From a virus: a stretch of 24,099 bases of DNA. The DNA lies in the IMG/VR virus record IMGVR_UViG_3300017765_000059, positions 1-24,099 of that record; one strand, written 5' to 3'. The translations under genes were made by a program, and so were the position numbers. The notes beneath the pieces were generated by a model, which was not told where the DNA came from, did not search any database, and was given only the letters and a program-made list of their open reading frames with translations. Positions 14,301 to 20,609 of the stretch are shown piece after piece; position 1 is the first letter of the stretch; the number at the start of each line of letters is the position of its first letter.

Positions 14301-16359
14301 GGTACACGCCATTTACGACGCGCTGCGTGTTGTTGTAGATTGAGTTTGCCAGCCCCGGGAACAAGTTTCGGGTCATGAACAGCGACTCGGTGTCCATCGT
14401 TGCGCGAAGAATCGGGTCAATAATTACGTTCGGTGGAATGTAGGCGACACGGAGCAAAACATTGTTCGAGAAAAAAATGTTCATCATATCGAAGAACTGA
14501 CCAGCACCGTAAGCAAAATCGCCCATGCGGGCGCGGGCGGCAGATCCTGCGGAAGGCTGAGTCTTCCCCGTCCATCCGCCCTCTCGTGAACGCTTGTATG
14601 CGTCACGAACACTCCTGATTGTTGCCCGCTCAAGTCCCGCAAGATCAAGCATGACGATTGAGGAGGGCTCGCCTGATCGCAACTTCGGCCCAACCGTTAC
14701 ATTCACAACGCCGTCGGCGTCTTCCCAATTACCATCGCCGTCATTTGCCCACCGTTGAATGTCGGTGCGGCGCGTGTCGATGCCTTTGTAGATGGTGTCC
14801 ATCTGCGCGATAAGAGCATCTGATTTAGTGGAGCCGGTTATCCCTTCAACGCCGTTGGCTCGGGCGATGCGCAACAATGTTGCTCTTTCGATTCGCTCGA
14901 ATACTCTTTTACGCTCAGTGTCTGTTGCTGCACGCATGTAGCGACGGATGGCGTTTTGCTTGAAGCGCGTGCCCTCTGGCGTCGCCAGGGCGCGAACCCG
15001 GTTCAACTCGCTAGCAATCTGCCAAGCAGTTTCCATCGGGCGAGGATTAGAAATGCTGATTTCAGACCTACGACGGGCACGAGATGGTGAGTAAATTACA
15101 CGCACTGCACGCTGGAAAGGCCCATTCTCAAACAGTCGAGCGAAAATCCCATCATTCTCAATAAAACCAAACTGAGTTGCAGTCTTGCGCATTCCACGGG
15201 GCACCGTCGCTCGATCCGCAAAGGCATCGAAAGTACCACCAAATATTGACCGCCTGCTGGCGTACGTCGAAATACCAGCACCCGACTCCACCTCGGCGAT
15301 GAAGTCATCAATGGCGCGAGCGAACTGAGGGTTCTTCTTCTGCCAGTCCGCGAAAACAGCCTGTAATTTTTTAGAACGCTGTACGCTTGGTATCGCGTGG
15401 ATCTGTGACATGTCATCAATTGGAGTAAAGCGAACCCCGAAGTTGTCCACGGCATCAGCCGCAAGAGGTTGAGCCTTCCACAGATCCTTCAACGCTTGGC
15501 GGTTTCCGCGCTCTGCGCGAAGGTAATTTATGACCGATGTTGCATCATCAAGGTTGGAAATAATCGAGATAGCCCGATCAGGGTTTGCCACGCTGCCATT
15601 CGCCATGAGCGGATTCTTGGCAATCTTCAACGGGTCTTTTGACTCAACTAACTGCTGAATCAATCGGACGTCACCGCTGCGCGGCCCTTTGTTCCCTTCC
15701 TTGAAATACTTCTCCGCCTTGTCGAGGCGAAGCATGTACTTGGATAAGTCTTTTTCAGTTCTGATTGTGTTGCGACCCAAGACCGCGCCTTTGCCGCCAC
15801 GCCACACAGGGCCAAAGCCTTTTTCGGATGCAACTATCTTTCCAACGTCGAGTGCGGAGGAAACGGCCCAGCCAGCAAACTGGCTCTTGTACGCAAAGTC
15901 ACGATCTTCCTGATCGAGAATGTCGAAGTCTTCCTGCATAAACTCGGGAAGAGCGTCCGAAGCAAGGTTTCTGCCCTCGAATGGCAAGCGAGAAAACGAC
16001 TGACCTACGGAGATCTCGTTCGCAGAGTCACGAGCGACCTTCCGAACCTGCTCGGGATTTAGGTTGGGGTACCGTCGAGAAATTTCGGGTTCAAGCGCGT
16101 ACCCCGAGAGTGTCTCGAATGCAGGCTCAAATGTTTGCTTGTACACAGCGTTGATGCCTTGCATCGCTGGGTTGAGAACAACACCCAAGGGGCTGTTGAG
16201 TACGCCCTGAACGGGTCGGCCAATGGTTTCTTCGGCTCGATCCACGGCAGTCCTAGCCTGCGGTATTGGTTGCACACTAGGCTTGAAACTTTCGGCGATG
16301 CTTGGCTTTTGCGCAGGCCCCGCCGGGACATCGGGGCTATCCGGCAGCGTTATCGCCAC
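11380..16359 (-). CDS. Giant virion protein, probable internal/ejection protein
   Basis: The largest gene in the window (about 1659 residues), mostly alpha-helical, with no signal peptide. An N-terminal Pro-rich segment is followed by helices, a long charged coiled coil at about 699-775 (EQRQKQQAIAELEKQLEIARKKGEDVTKREERL, broken by basic clusters), and a hydrophobic helical zone at about 1096-1135 (YLMAFPQAFFNSQIVAARLLW) that recalls large polyvalent phage protein domains. The C-terminus is acidic (MPEEDDQVTQEVAELMGVG). Size, helicity and position match internal virion proteins of podoviruses that leave the head with the DNA; no lytic transglycosylase or peptidase motif was found. I use GTG 16359, since GGAGG (16374-16370) is too close to the earlier GTG 16368. 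Confidence 0.75.
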   Translation of the reverse strand: MAITLPDSPDVPAGPAQKPSIAESFKPSVQPIPQARTAVDRAEETIGRPVQGVLNSPLGVVLNPAMQGINAVYKQTFEPAFETLSGYALEPEISRRYPNLNPEQVRKVARDSANEISVGQSFSRLPFEGRNLASDALPEFMQEDFDILDQEDRDFAYKSQFAGWAVSSALDVGKIVASEKGFGPVWRGGKGAVLGRNTIRTEKDLSKYMLRLDKAEKYFKEGNKGPRSGDVRLIQQLVESKDPLKIAKNPLMANGSVANPDRAISIISNLDDATSVINYLRAERGNRQALKDLWKAQPLAADAVDNFGVRFTPIDDMSQIHAIPSVQRSKKLQAVFADWQKKNPQFARAIDDFIAEVESGAGISTYASRRSIFGGTFDAFADRATVPRGMRKTATQFGFIENDGIFARLFENGPFQRAVRVIYSPSRARRRSEISISNPRPMETAWQIASELNRVRALATPEGTRFKQNAIRRYMRAATDTERKRVFERIERATLLRIARANGVEGITGSTKSDALIAQMDTIYKGIDTRRTDIQRWANDGDGNWEDADGVVNVTVGPKLRSGEPSSIVMLDLAGLERATIRSVRDAYKRSREGGWTGKTQPSAGSAARARMGDFAYGAGQFFDMMNIFFSNNVLLRVAYIPPNVIIDPILRATMDTESLFMTRNLFPGLANSIYNNTQRVVNGVYRARTRRPRKKAKNEFEGIAKEQRQKQQAIAELEKQLEIARKKGEDVTKREERLIKKRAQLARFEKVTEKSRKEYLRYTAERGRRKKNRAAIGTGRQAVIRRRDGSLLPRLVAEDRRWEFEVDGQRFDVLDVEDPSIKGVRPYQQEYDAYNSFLAASRTSEARGDRLRLRQGELDEIAPEPGSWQAYIDAVTRLANRNFRNELDEVGGLILRGASAEDILRYLDSPDGAEYRVRILDMLRKEKETPDGRVLTPQERLVDWVDDTIEQANLLFPDPAMRKSILDRDITVEEVSNYLQGRDNLPKVMGRKLELQTKNWRDYTYRFAGAVQDAVWKGFGALETRISRSPLFRYYVREEMKLQIAAAQRAGVKVDNSVVSNRIRQIAYRRSLARVENTMYSVRNLTNAGYMARYLMAFPQAFFNSQIVAARLLWKNPANALYYQSVFDMWDGFNPIIDDQGNEYENVSDVPNDVAVKIAFPMQDTAGAIGALSGAFGKFVGLAEDQWYDKDGVGGTYINPRMMEFMVGDPSISWFANIGLSQIVSQIKEYPFIKKNGPEIAAWMRENLGDDVYERSIFYGGQPLDTENFPDTVKKAMFSGYQTTAMNLVPMALGVTEQGIFTGPNYASRIAVFMKMDAEDAIRQGRDISTPEQLVKAGAFSEFIRLGVQFGWYPNIVVDTRTSAVMRLYGNLYEQFNDGDQAERELIRLIGVPGLAQLASTYDKTVGTPSSMKSVTLVKEEEQVLREIFQATQDVQYAGFMFQSYGEEEDEYVGEARAALRSGKYPGTNEPFLLRRDAQEIQQAAMTRVGWAEFDALRNWQAGKMAEYGITSTQKKRYTTSGLKEEYNRRFEKLRENRAWSNAYNQRREDFWDQTVKAMTVAVEDDGLMRRQRDRIPILPELRTWLDNMILLKNYYEQTKITASTKDNTRAKDAMLEWHYTFVNNASPQFQEFSSRWLTMPEEDDQVTQEVAELMGVG

Positions 16360-16507
16360 TAGCGTCACCCCTCCGAATAATGTCGTTCAATACTTGACGA
16401 CGCTCCGACTCGTTGGCGTACGGAATCTTGGAAAGATCCCAAGCCAGCGGGGCCAAATCAAATCCCAACGCCTCAAGGTTTTCCTCGAAGTAGCGCAAGA
16501 AAATCAT
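16337..16507 (-). CDS. 56-residue helical protein overlapping the giant gene start
   Basis: ATG 16507 overlaps the previous TGA (ATGA) and the frame ends at TAG 16337, which lies inside the next gene. The protein MIFLRYFEENLEALGFDLAP, then LAWDLSKIPYANESERRQVL, then NDIIRRGDASGDNAAG is compact and helical with a plausible amphipathic pattern. The overlap with the giant gene is about 23 bases, so its translation likely delivers ribosomes to that start. The close fit of both junctions argues for a real gene although it is short. Function unknown. Confidence 0.7.
   Translation of the reverse strand: MIFLRYFEENLEALGFDLAPLAWDLSKIPYANESERRQVLNDIIRRGDASGDNAAG
16370..16374 (-). promoter_or_regulatory. 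Ribosome site of the giant gene, inside the 56-residue gene
   Basis: GGAGG sits in codons 45-46 of the 56-residue gene, ten bases before GTG 16359 but only one base before GTG 16368. This spacing is why I prefer the inner start and suggests translational coupling. Confidence 0.55.
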
Positions 16508-16935
16508 TGGGCCGAAACACCTTTCAAGTATCGAACAAAGGCACGCATCGTTCCTGACGATGCTTCTGAGTCTGCGTACATTTGCATCAACGGCAGGTAC
16601 GCACGCAATGCCGTGAAGTCTTCAAGCATTGACTTCTGCCCCACGCCCAACTGTTCCAAGCCACCGCCAGGGCCAGAGGGTGCACCGGAAGTCACCGGCT
16701 CCTCTGGACGCTGAGTTGGTGCGCCTAACGGCGTAATCTTGGGCATCGCCCTGGCCGATCCGGCCATCGGCGCACCCTTCTGGATTCCCATAAACTCTTT
16801 TTGCTCGCCGTAGGCGGCGTCAGGAATCGGCTTCGTGCCTTGGGGGGTTCCGTCAGTTCGCTTAGACATGCGGCCCGGCCCGCTAACTGGAGCGGGCTTG
16901 CTTGGGGCGCGGTATCCGCCTTGTTGTTTAGCCAC
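16504..16935 (-). CDS. Pro/Gly-rich small virion-associated protein
   Basis: A 143-residue protein. I start at GTG 16935 (MAKQQGGYRAPSKPAPVSG), which overlaps the previous stop with GGAG six bases upstream; the frame is open to ATG 16947. The N-terminal half is disordered (PAPVSGPGRMSKRTDGTP, then PDAAYGEQKEF), and the C-terminal 45 residues are helical (MLEDFTALRAYLPLMQMYAD). I recall a QGGYR-P--PAPVSGPG-R-RTDG...PDAAYGE pattern from small proteins between portal and large virion genes of actinobacterial and uncultured aquatic phages, without known function. This is the main lineage hint in the window. Confidence 0.8.
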   Translation of the reverse strand: MAKQQGGYRAPSKPAPVSGPGRMSKRTDGTPQGTKPIPDAAYGEQKEFMGIQKGAPMAGSARAMPKITPLGAPTQRPEEPVTSGAPSGPGGGLEQLGVGQKSMLEDFTALRAYLPLMQMYADSEASSGTMRAFVRYLKGVSAQ

Positions 16936-19630
16936 GGAACGCTCCACTCAGTCTCTTACGCGCATCGGTATCAAGAACGCGAGTTTGCGTACCGCCACCA
17001 CCAATGTTTCGGGTTGCGACGTTGTACGCGCTGCGATCTCCGAAGTTGCCTCGGAAACGCTTGCGGCGCTTCATTTCTTTTTCAGTAATCTGACGAAGAA
17101 TTTCGCCAGGTACCTGGCCCTTGAGTCGCTCACGCTTCGCACGGAATGCCTTGCGACGGTCGAACTCTTCACGGGTGATCTTGCGCCCGTACTTGTCCTT
17201 CAAGAAACCCTGCTTGGGCCTATCTGGCGTACGGGATGTTGGCGTACGGGATGTTGGCCGGAAAGCATTCTTAGTATCGTACGCCTCGCCGGGGATAATA
17301 ACCGGACGGTCGTTATTTTCCTGCCCACCGGCGGAAATGAATCCGTATCCCGCAAGACCGAATGTGCCACTAGCAGCAGTGAAACCCTTGGGCATTTTTA
17401 GCCGTTCTGCCATTTGGGCCGCACTCATGCTGCCCGGCTGGTCGGCTTTACCTTTAGCCTGCTGCTGCTGATTGTCTTCCCTGGTGGCTTTCCGCTGATT
17501 GTCTTCCCTGGTGGCTTTCCCGGGCTTTATGCCCTTGTTGCGCTGCTCTTGAGTTGGGGTCTCCTCAAAAACTTTCTGGGCACCCGTGCCGCCAGACATA
17601 ATCCGGTCAGCGTCGCCAGGGTTCAGAATCCCTTGGCGTTCTAACTCGCGGTAACCCTCGTAGGTTCGAGCGCGGACAGCCTCGGGTGATCGGTCACCAG
17701 ATTGCGGTTGCTGCTGCTTCTTGGGTTCCTTGCCTTTCTTGGGCCCCTCCGCACCGGTTGTTGCCGTACGAGCCTCAATCTCCTCCTTCGTAACGAATAA
17801 CCTAGGGTTACCCCCGTCCGGTGGTTGCGGTGTAGCAACTTTTTCGGGTACGACTTTCGTGGCGGCAGGCCCACCTTGACCAAAACCTTGATAATTGGGC
17901 CGAGACATCTTTAGGGACGGCGGCGTGTCTGGCCCGCCGATGTAGACATCCGGGTCTACCCTCAAGTACTCAGTGAAAATTACAGGGTTGCCGTTGTCAT
18001 CAAGTTGCATTCGTTCAACCGGGAAGAGGCCCTGGGCTGCGTAATCCTTTTCAGTCATTGACTCGAATGACCGCATCGGCTGAGAGCCGCGTTCTCCCCT
18101 ACCCATTACAGGCACACCGCGTGGCATCCCACTAAGGTCTGGTTGCGGTGTCGTCATGCGGCCCGGAACCACTGTTCCTTCTGCGCGACCGATGCGAACG
18201 TTTTGTTCAGCCAGGGAGGGTGTGGTTACTCGGCTTGGTTGTGGTCGAGAGTAACCAGCATAAGCAGAATCGGGAGCGGTCATCGACCTCCGGCCTTCAT
18301 CTGGCCCCTTCGGGTAATCAGGTGCACGCTCGGTTGAGCGGGGCGCACCAGTTGGTCGATTAGAGTCCATCAACTGTTCGGTGCGCTTGGTATCCGCGTC
18401 GGCTCGTAGGTCTTCCGCTTTCGCTTGAGCCTGAAGGCGACCTTCTACTGAATCGGCAGCAGGCCTAGCGAAACCTTCGCCGGGTTTCATTCCTTCACGA
18501 CGAACGCGATCATCGCTGGGAGGGAAAGATCGCCCGGTTGCAGCCTCGTAGCGTGCTGCTTGCGCTTCAGCCCTTTGCTGCTCAATCATGGTTGGGCGAG
18601 TAAAGCGATCAGGATCGGAATACGGGGTTAGCATCCCGGATTCGTCAAGCCTCATGGTGTCGGGAGCGCCGGGGGTTCGGTCGCGAGCATCCAACTGCTG
18701 ACGCATCGTTGCTAAAATATCGTCAATCTTTGTTTCTCTGCCTGGCTTTTTGCCTCCGCCTGCTTGCTTCATCCCCATGCGTTCCGCACGACTATCAATA
18801 AATTTACCAGTACGTTCGCGGGTAATGTCAGCGACGCCAGTATCTTCCCGAGCCTCTGCCACTTGCTGTTCGCGTCGGGCCTTACTCGCTTTGCGCTCTC
18901 CTCGCGCTACGGCTTTCTTTTCTTCGGGGGACTTGTCCGCCTCCGCCTTCTTGACCTGGCGTTCAGTGTCTGTCGCAGCCCTACCCTGACCCGGAGTCAA
19001 GCGGTCTGGCGTCGCCTGAGCAACCTGATTCTCGGGGTTGGACTTGTTCCACGCATCAACTTTCTTCTGCCAGTTGGATACGGCACGCGAATGGGAGGAG
19101 GCGTGAGCGTAATCCTCACGACGCGGCGGGTTAGCAGTTGGCTTGTCCTTGGGTGCCCTGACTTCCTTGGAACCCGTCGCCCCCTTGGGGGTCTTACGAC
19201 CAACGGCTTCGTTGGCAACCCTTTGACCGGGCTCACCAACAGCGTCACCGATAGTCTGAGTCAGACCACTTTCGCCTACTGGTGCCTTCTTACCCTTCTT
19301 AGCCTTACTGACGGTCTTGCCGACAGCCTTGGCGGCGACCTTTGGCCCCGGAATGGGAACCATGCCTGCGGCGATCAGCCCACCAGCAAGTGCTGGATTG
19401 ATTTCGCCGTCCATCGCGGCCTTGATTAGGTCGCGATCACCAATAAAGTTGAGTAAGTCGCTGGCAATCGTTTCAAGATTCCGCCCGCTGCTAATTCTCG
19501 CGTTGTTGTTCGCTCGCTGAATAGCCGCACGCTCTCGGCCACTCAGTCCACTGGTGTCCCTGCTTTTGAGAGTCGTTGCAGTCGGGCGGCTCTTGGTAAA
19601 CTGCCTGCCGGGTGGTTCTCCCCTAGCCAT
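16928..19630 (-). CDS. Large disordered basic protein, 900 residues
   Basis: A 900-residue protein starting ATG 19630 (TAGGAAAAC upstream). It is dominated by Lys, Arg, Gly, Pro and Gln with little predictable fold. One short hydrophobic segment is near the N-terminus (79-94, PALAGGLIAAGMVPIP) and another Gly-rich one at about 745-765 (FTAASGTFGLAGYGFISAGG). The C-terminal 130 residues are rich in R/K pairs (ITREEFDRRKAFRAKRERLK). Two exact short tandem duplications interrupt it. I find no enzyme motif. It may be packaged with DNA, act as a head-internal filler, or need proteolysis; none of this is shown by the sequence. Confidence 0.75.
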   Translation of the reverse strand: MARGEPPGRQFTKSRPTATTLKSRDTSGLSGRERAAIQRANNNARISSGRNLETIASDLLNFIGDRDLIKAAMDGEINPALAGGLIAAGMVPIPGPKVAAKAVGKTVSKAKKGKKAPVGESGLTQTIGDAVGEPGQRVANEAVGRKTPKGATGSKEVRAPKDKPTANPPRREDYAHASSHSRAVSNWQKKVDAWNKSNPENQVAQATPDRLTPGQGRAATDTERQVKKAEADKSPEEKKAVARGERKASKARREQQVAEAREDTGVADITRERTGKFIDSRAERMGMKQAGGGKKPGRETKIDDILATMRQQLDARDRTPGAPDTMRLDESGMLTPYSDPDRFTRPTMIEQQRAEAQAARYEAATGRSFPPSDDRVRREGMKPGEGFARPAADSVEGRLQAQAKAEDLRADADTKRTEQLMDSNRPTGAPRSTERAPDYPKGPDEGRRSMTAPDSAYAGYSRPQPSRVTTPSLAEQNVRIGRAEGTVVPGRMTTPQPDLSGMPRGVPVMGRGERGSQPMRSFESMTEKDYAAQGLFPVERMQLDDNGNPVIFTEYLRVDPDVYIGGPDTPPSLKMSRPNYQGFGQGGPAATKVVPEKVATPQPPDGGNPRLFVTKEEIEARTATTGAEGPKKGKEPKKQQQPQSGDRSPEAVRARTYEGYRELERQGILNPGDADRIMSGGTGAQKVFEETPTQEQRNKGIKPGKATREDNQRKATREDNQQQQAKGKADQPGSMSAAQMAERLKMPKGFTAASGTFGLAGYGFISAGGQENNDRPVIIPGEAYDTKNAFRPTSRTPTSRTPDRPKQGFLKDKYGRKITREEFDRRKAFRAKRERLKGQVPGEILRQITEKEMKRRKRFRGNFGDRSAYNVATRNIGGGGTQTRVLDTDARKRLSGAFRG
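17226..17255 (-). repeat. Exact 15-base tandem duplication (TSRTP twice)
   Basis: Plus-strand GGCGTACGGGATGTT occurs twice head to tail, encoding TSRTP-TSRTP within the 900-residue gene. The exact identity suggests a recent slippage event that keeps the frame. Confidence 0.9.
17467..17520 (-). repeat. Exact 27-base tandem duplication (KATREDNQ twice)
   Basis: Units 17467-17493 and 17494-17520 are identical at DNA level and encode a nine-residue KATREDNQ-type repeat in the 900-residue protein. Identity over 27 bases with codons preserved points to recent in-frame duplication in a disordered linker. Confidence 0.9.
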
Positions 19631-19640
19631 GTTTTCCTAA

Positions 19641-20111
19641 CTAAAGTTCTCGCCGTGCGCGAAGTTCGCGTGCTTGTCGGAGGGCTTCCTTCTGGCGCTC
19701 TGTCATGCCCTTCTTTGCGGGAGCCTTCTTCTTTGCTCGGGGTTGAAGGGTCTTCTTCTCTGATTGAGTTGCCGCGCGTCTTGTCTCAGCCGCCTTCTTT
19801 GCAGCCGCCCCTTCGGCATACGATGGTTTCCCGATTCGCTTCCCTTGGAGTTTGGTACCTCGGTATTGAGGGGTCTTCTTCACCGCCGTCTTCTTGACCT
19901 TGACGTTGCTCTTCGGGTACTTGCGTGAAGAGCCGGAAGGAGTCTTCGCCAACTTGCTGATGGCTTTCTTGTCCTTCGAGCGAGCCAAAGCCCTCATTAG
20001 GCTTGCGACCATGTAGCCAAGCGATCCGCTCTCCTGCACTTTGCCTGGAGTAAATACGTCCTTGCGGTTTGTGGAGCGATTTGCGGGTTCACCCTTTTTG
20101 TAATTAGGCAT
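19641..20111 (-). CDS. Basic Lys-rich protein, 156 residues
   Basis: A 156-residue protein with strong positive charge: VKVKKTAVKKT, KKAAETRRAATQSEKKTLQPR and a C-terminal helix (MTERQKEALRQARELRARREL). The N-terminal third is polar. It resembles histone H1-like tails in composition only. Next to the portal and terminase genes, a role in DNA compaction or head-DNA contact is possible but unproven. It is spaced two bases from the upstream basic gene. Confidence 0.75.
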   Translation of the reverse strand: MPNYKKGEPANRSTNRKDVFTPGKVQESGSLGYMVASLMRALARSKDKKAISKLAKTPSGSSRKYPKSNVKVKKTAVKKTPQYRGTKLQGKRIGKPSYAEGAAAKKAAETRRAATQSEKKTLQPRAKKKAPAKKGMTERQKEALRQARELRARREL

Positions 20112-20113
20112 GA

Positions 20114-20440
20114 CTACTTCTTCTTTCCCGGTTTCGGTCTCGGTTTCGGATCAAAGAGACCCGGGTAGTCCTTGTTTCTAGCGTTGCCAGGCCCGAATCG
20201 GTACTTCCTGTTGGGTGGCTCGCCCTTTTTCTTGGGGCCTTGCTCACTAAACTTGGGCTTGGTGGGCTTGCGGATCTTGTATTTCTTGGTCTTTTCAGGT
20301 ACTACCGTCTCACCCTTGATGCGCTTCGCCTTTGCCACGCGCTTGCGGTAACCACGAGCGTCGTCCTCGTTGATCGCTTTCTTCGCATCCATCATGCCTT
20401 TTTTCGTGTAGGGGTACTTTTTCCCCTTGACGGTTGGCAC
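20114..20440 (-). CDS. Basic protein with VKGKKYPYTKKGM N-terminus
   Basis: A 108-residue, strongly basic protein starting at GTG 20440. Its N-terminus (MPTVKGKKYPYTKKGMMDAKK) is a motif I recognise from small basic phage proteins encoded among head genes. The C-terminus is Pro/Lys-rich (DPKPRPKPGKKK). No fold or function is established. The ribosome site is weak (GAAG), so its translation may depend on read-on from the preceding small gene, whose stop lies two bases upstream. Confidence 0.8.
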   Translation of the reverse strand: MPTVKGKKYPYTKKGMMDAKKAINEDDARGYRKRVAKAKRIKGETVVPEKTKKYKIRKPTKPKFSEQGPKKKGEPPNRKYRFGPGNARNKDYPGLFDPKPRPKPGKKK

Positions 20441-20442
20441 GA

Positions 20443-20598
20443 CTACTTCAGTTTGTGGTTATTGCCACCAACGGGCTTGGGGTTGGAGCCCGTGGCTACC
20501 TGACCTCCACCAACGACACCGCTTCCGGGGTTGCCCTTCGGCTGAATAACGCCTCCACCCGTGGGGGCCTTACTCATTCCGCCTTGTTTTCCGATCAT
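20443..20598 (-). CDS. 51-residue Gly-rich protein after portal
   Basis: ATG 20598 has a strong ribosome site (AGAGGAGAAGCAA) 11 bases after the portal stop, and the frame ends at TAG 20443. The product MIGKQGGMSKAPTGGGVIQP, then KGNPGSGVVGGGQVATGSNP, then KPVGGNNHKLK is low-complexity Gly/Pro/Lys, with no stable fold expected. The translation signal and fit between neighbours support a real gene. It falls below usual length cut-offs, so it may be missed in annotations. Confidence 0.7.
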   Translation of the reverse strand: MIGKQGGMSKAPTGGGVIQPKGNPGSGVVGGGQVATGSNPKPVGGNNHKLK

Positions 20599-20609
20599 TT
20601 GCTTCTCCT

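Noticed and set aside
18764-19429. Plus-strand 221-residue open frame
   Set aside because: Antisense shadow of the 900-residue gene; composition is not protein-like and all neighbours are on the other strand.
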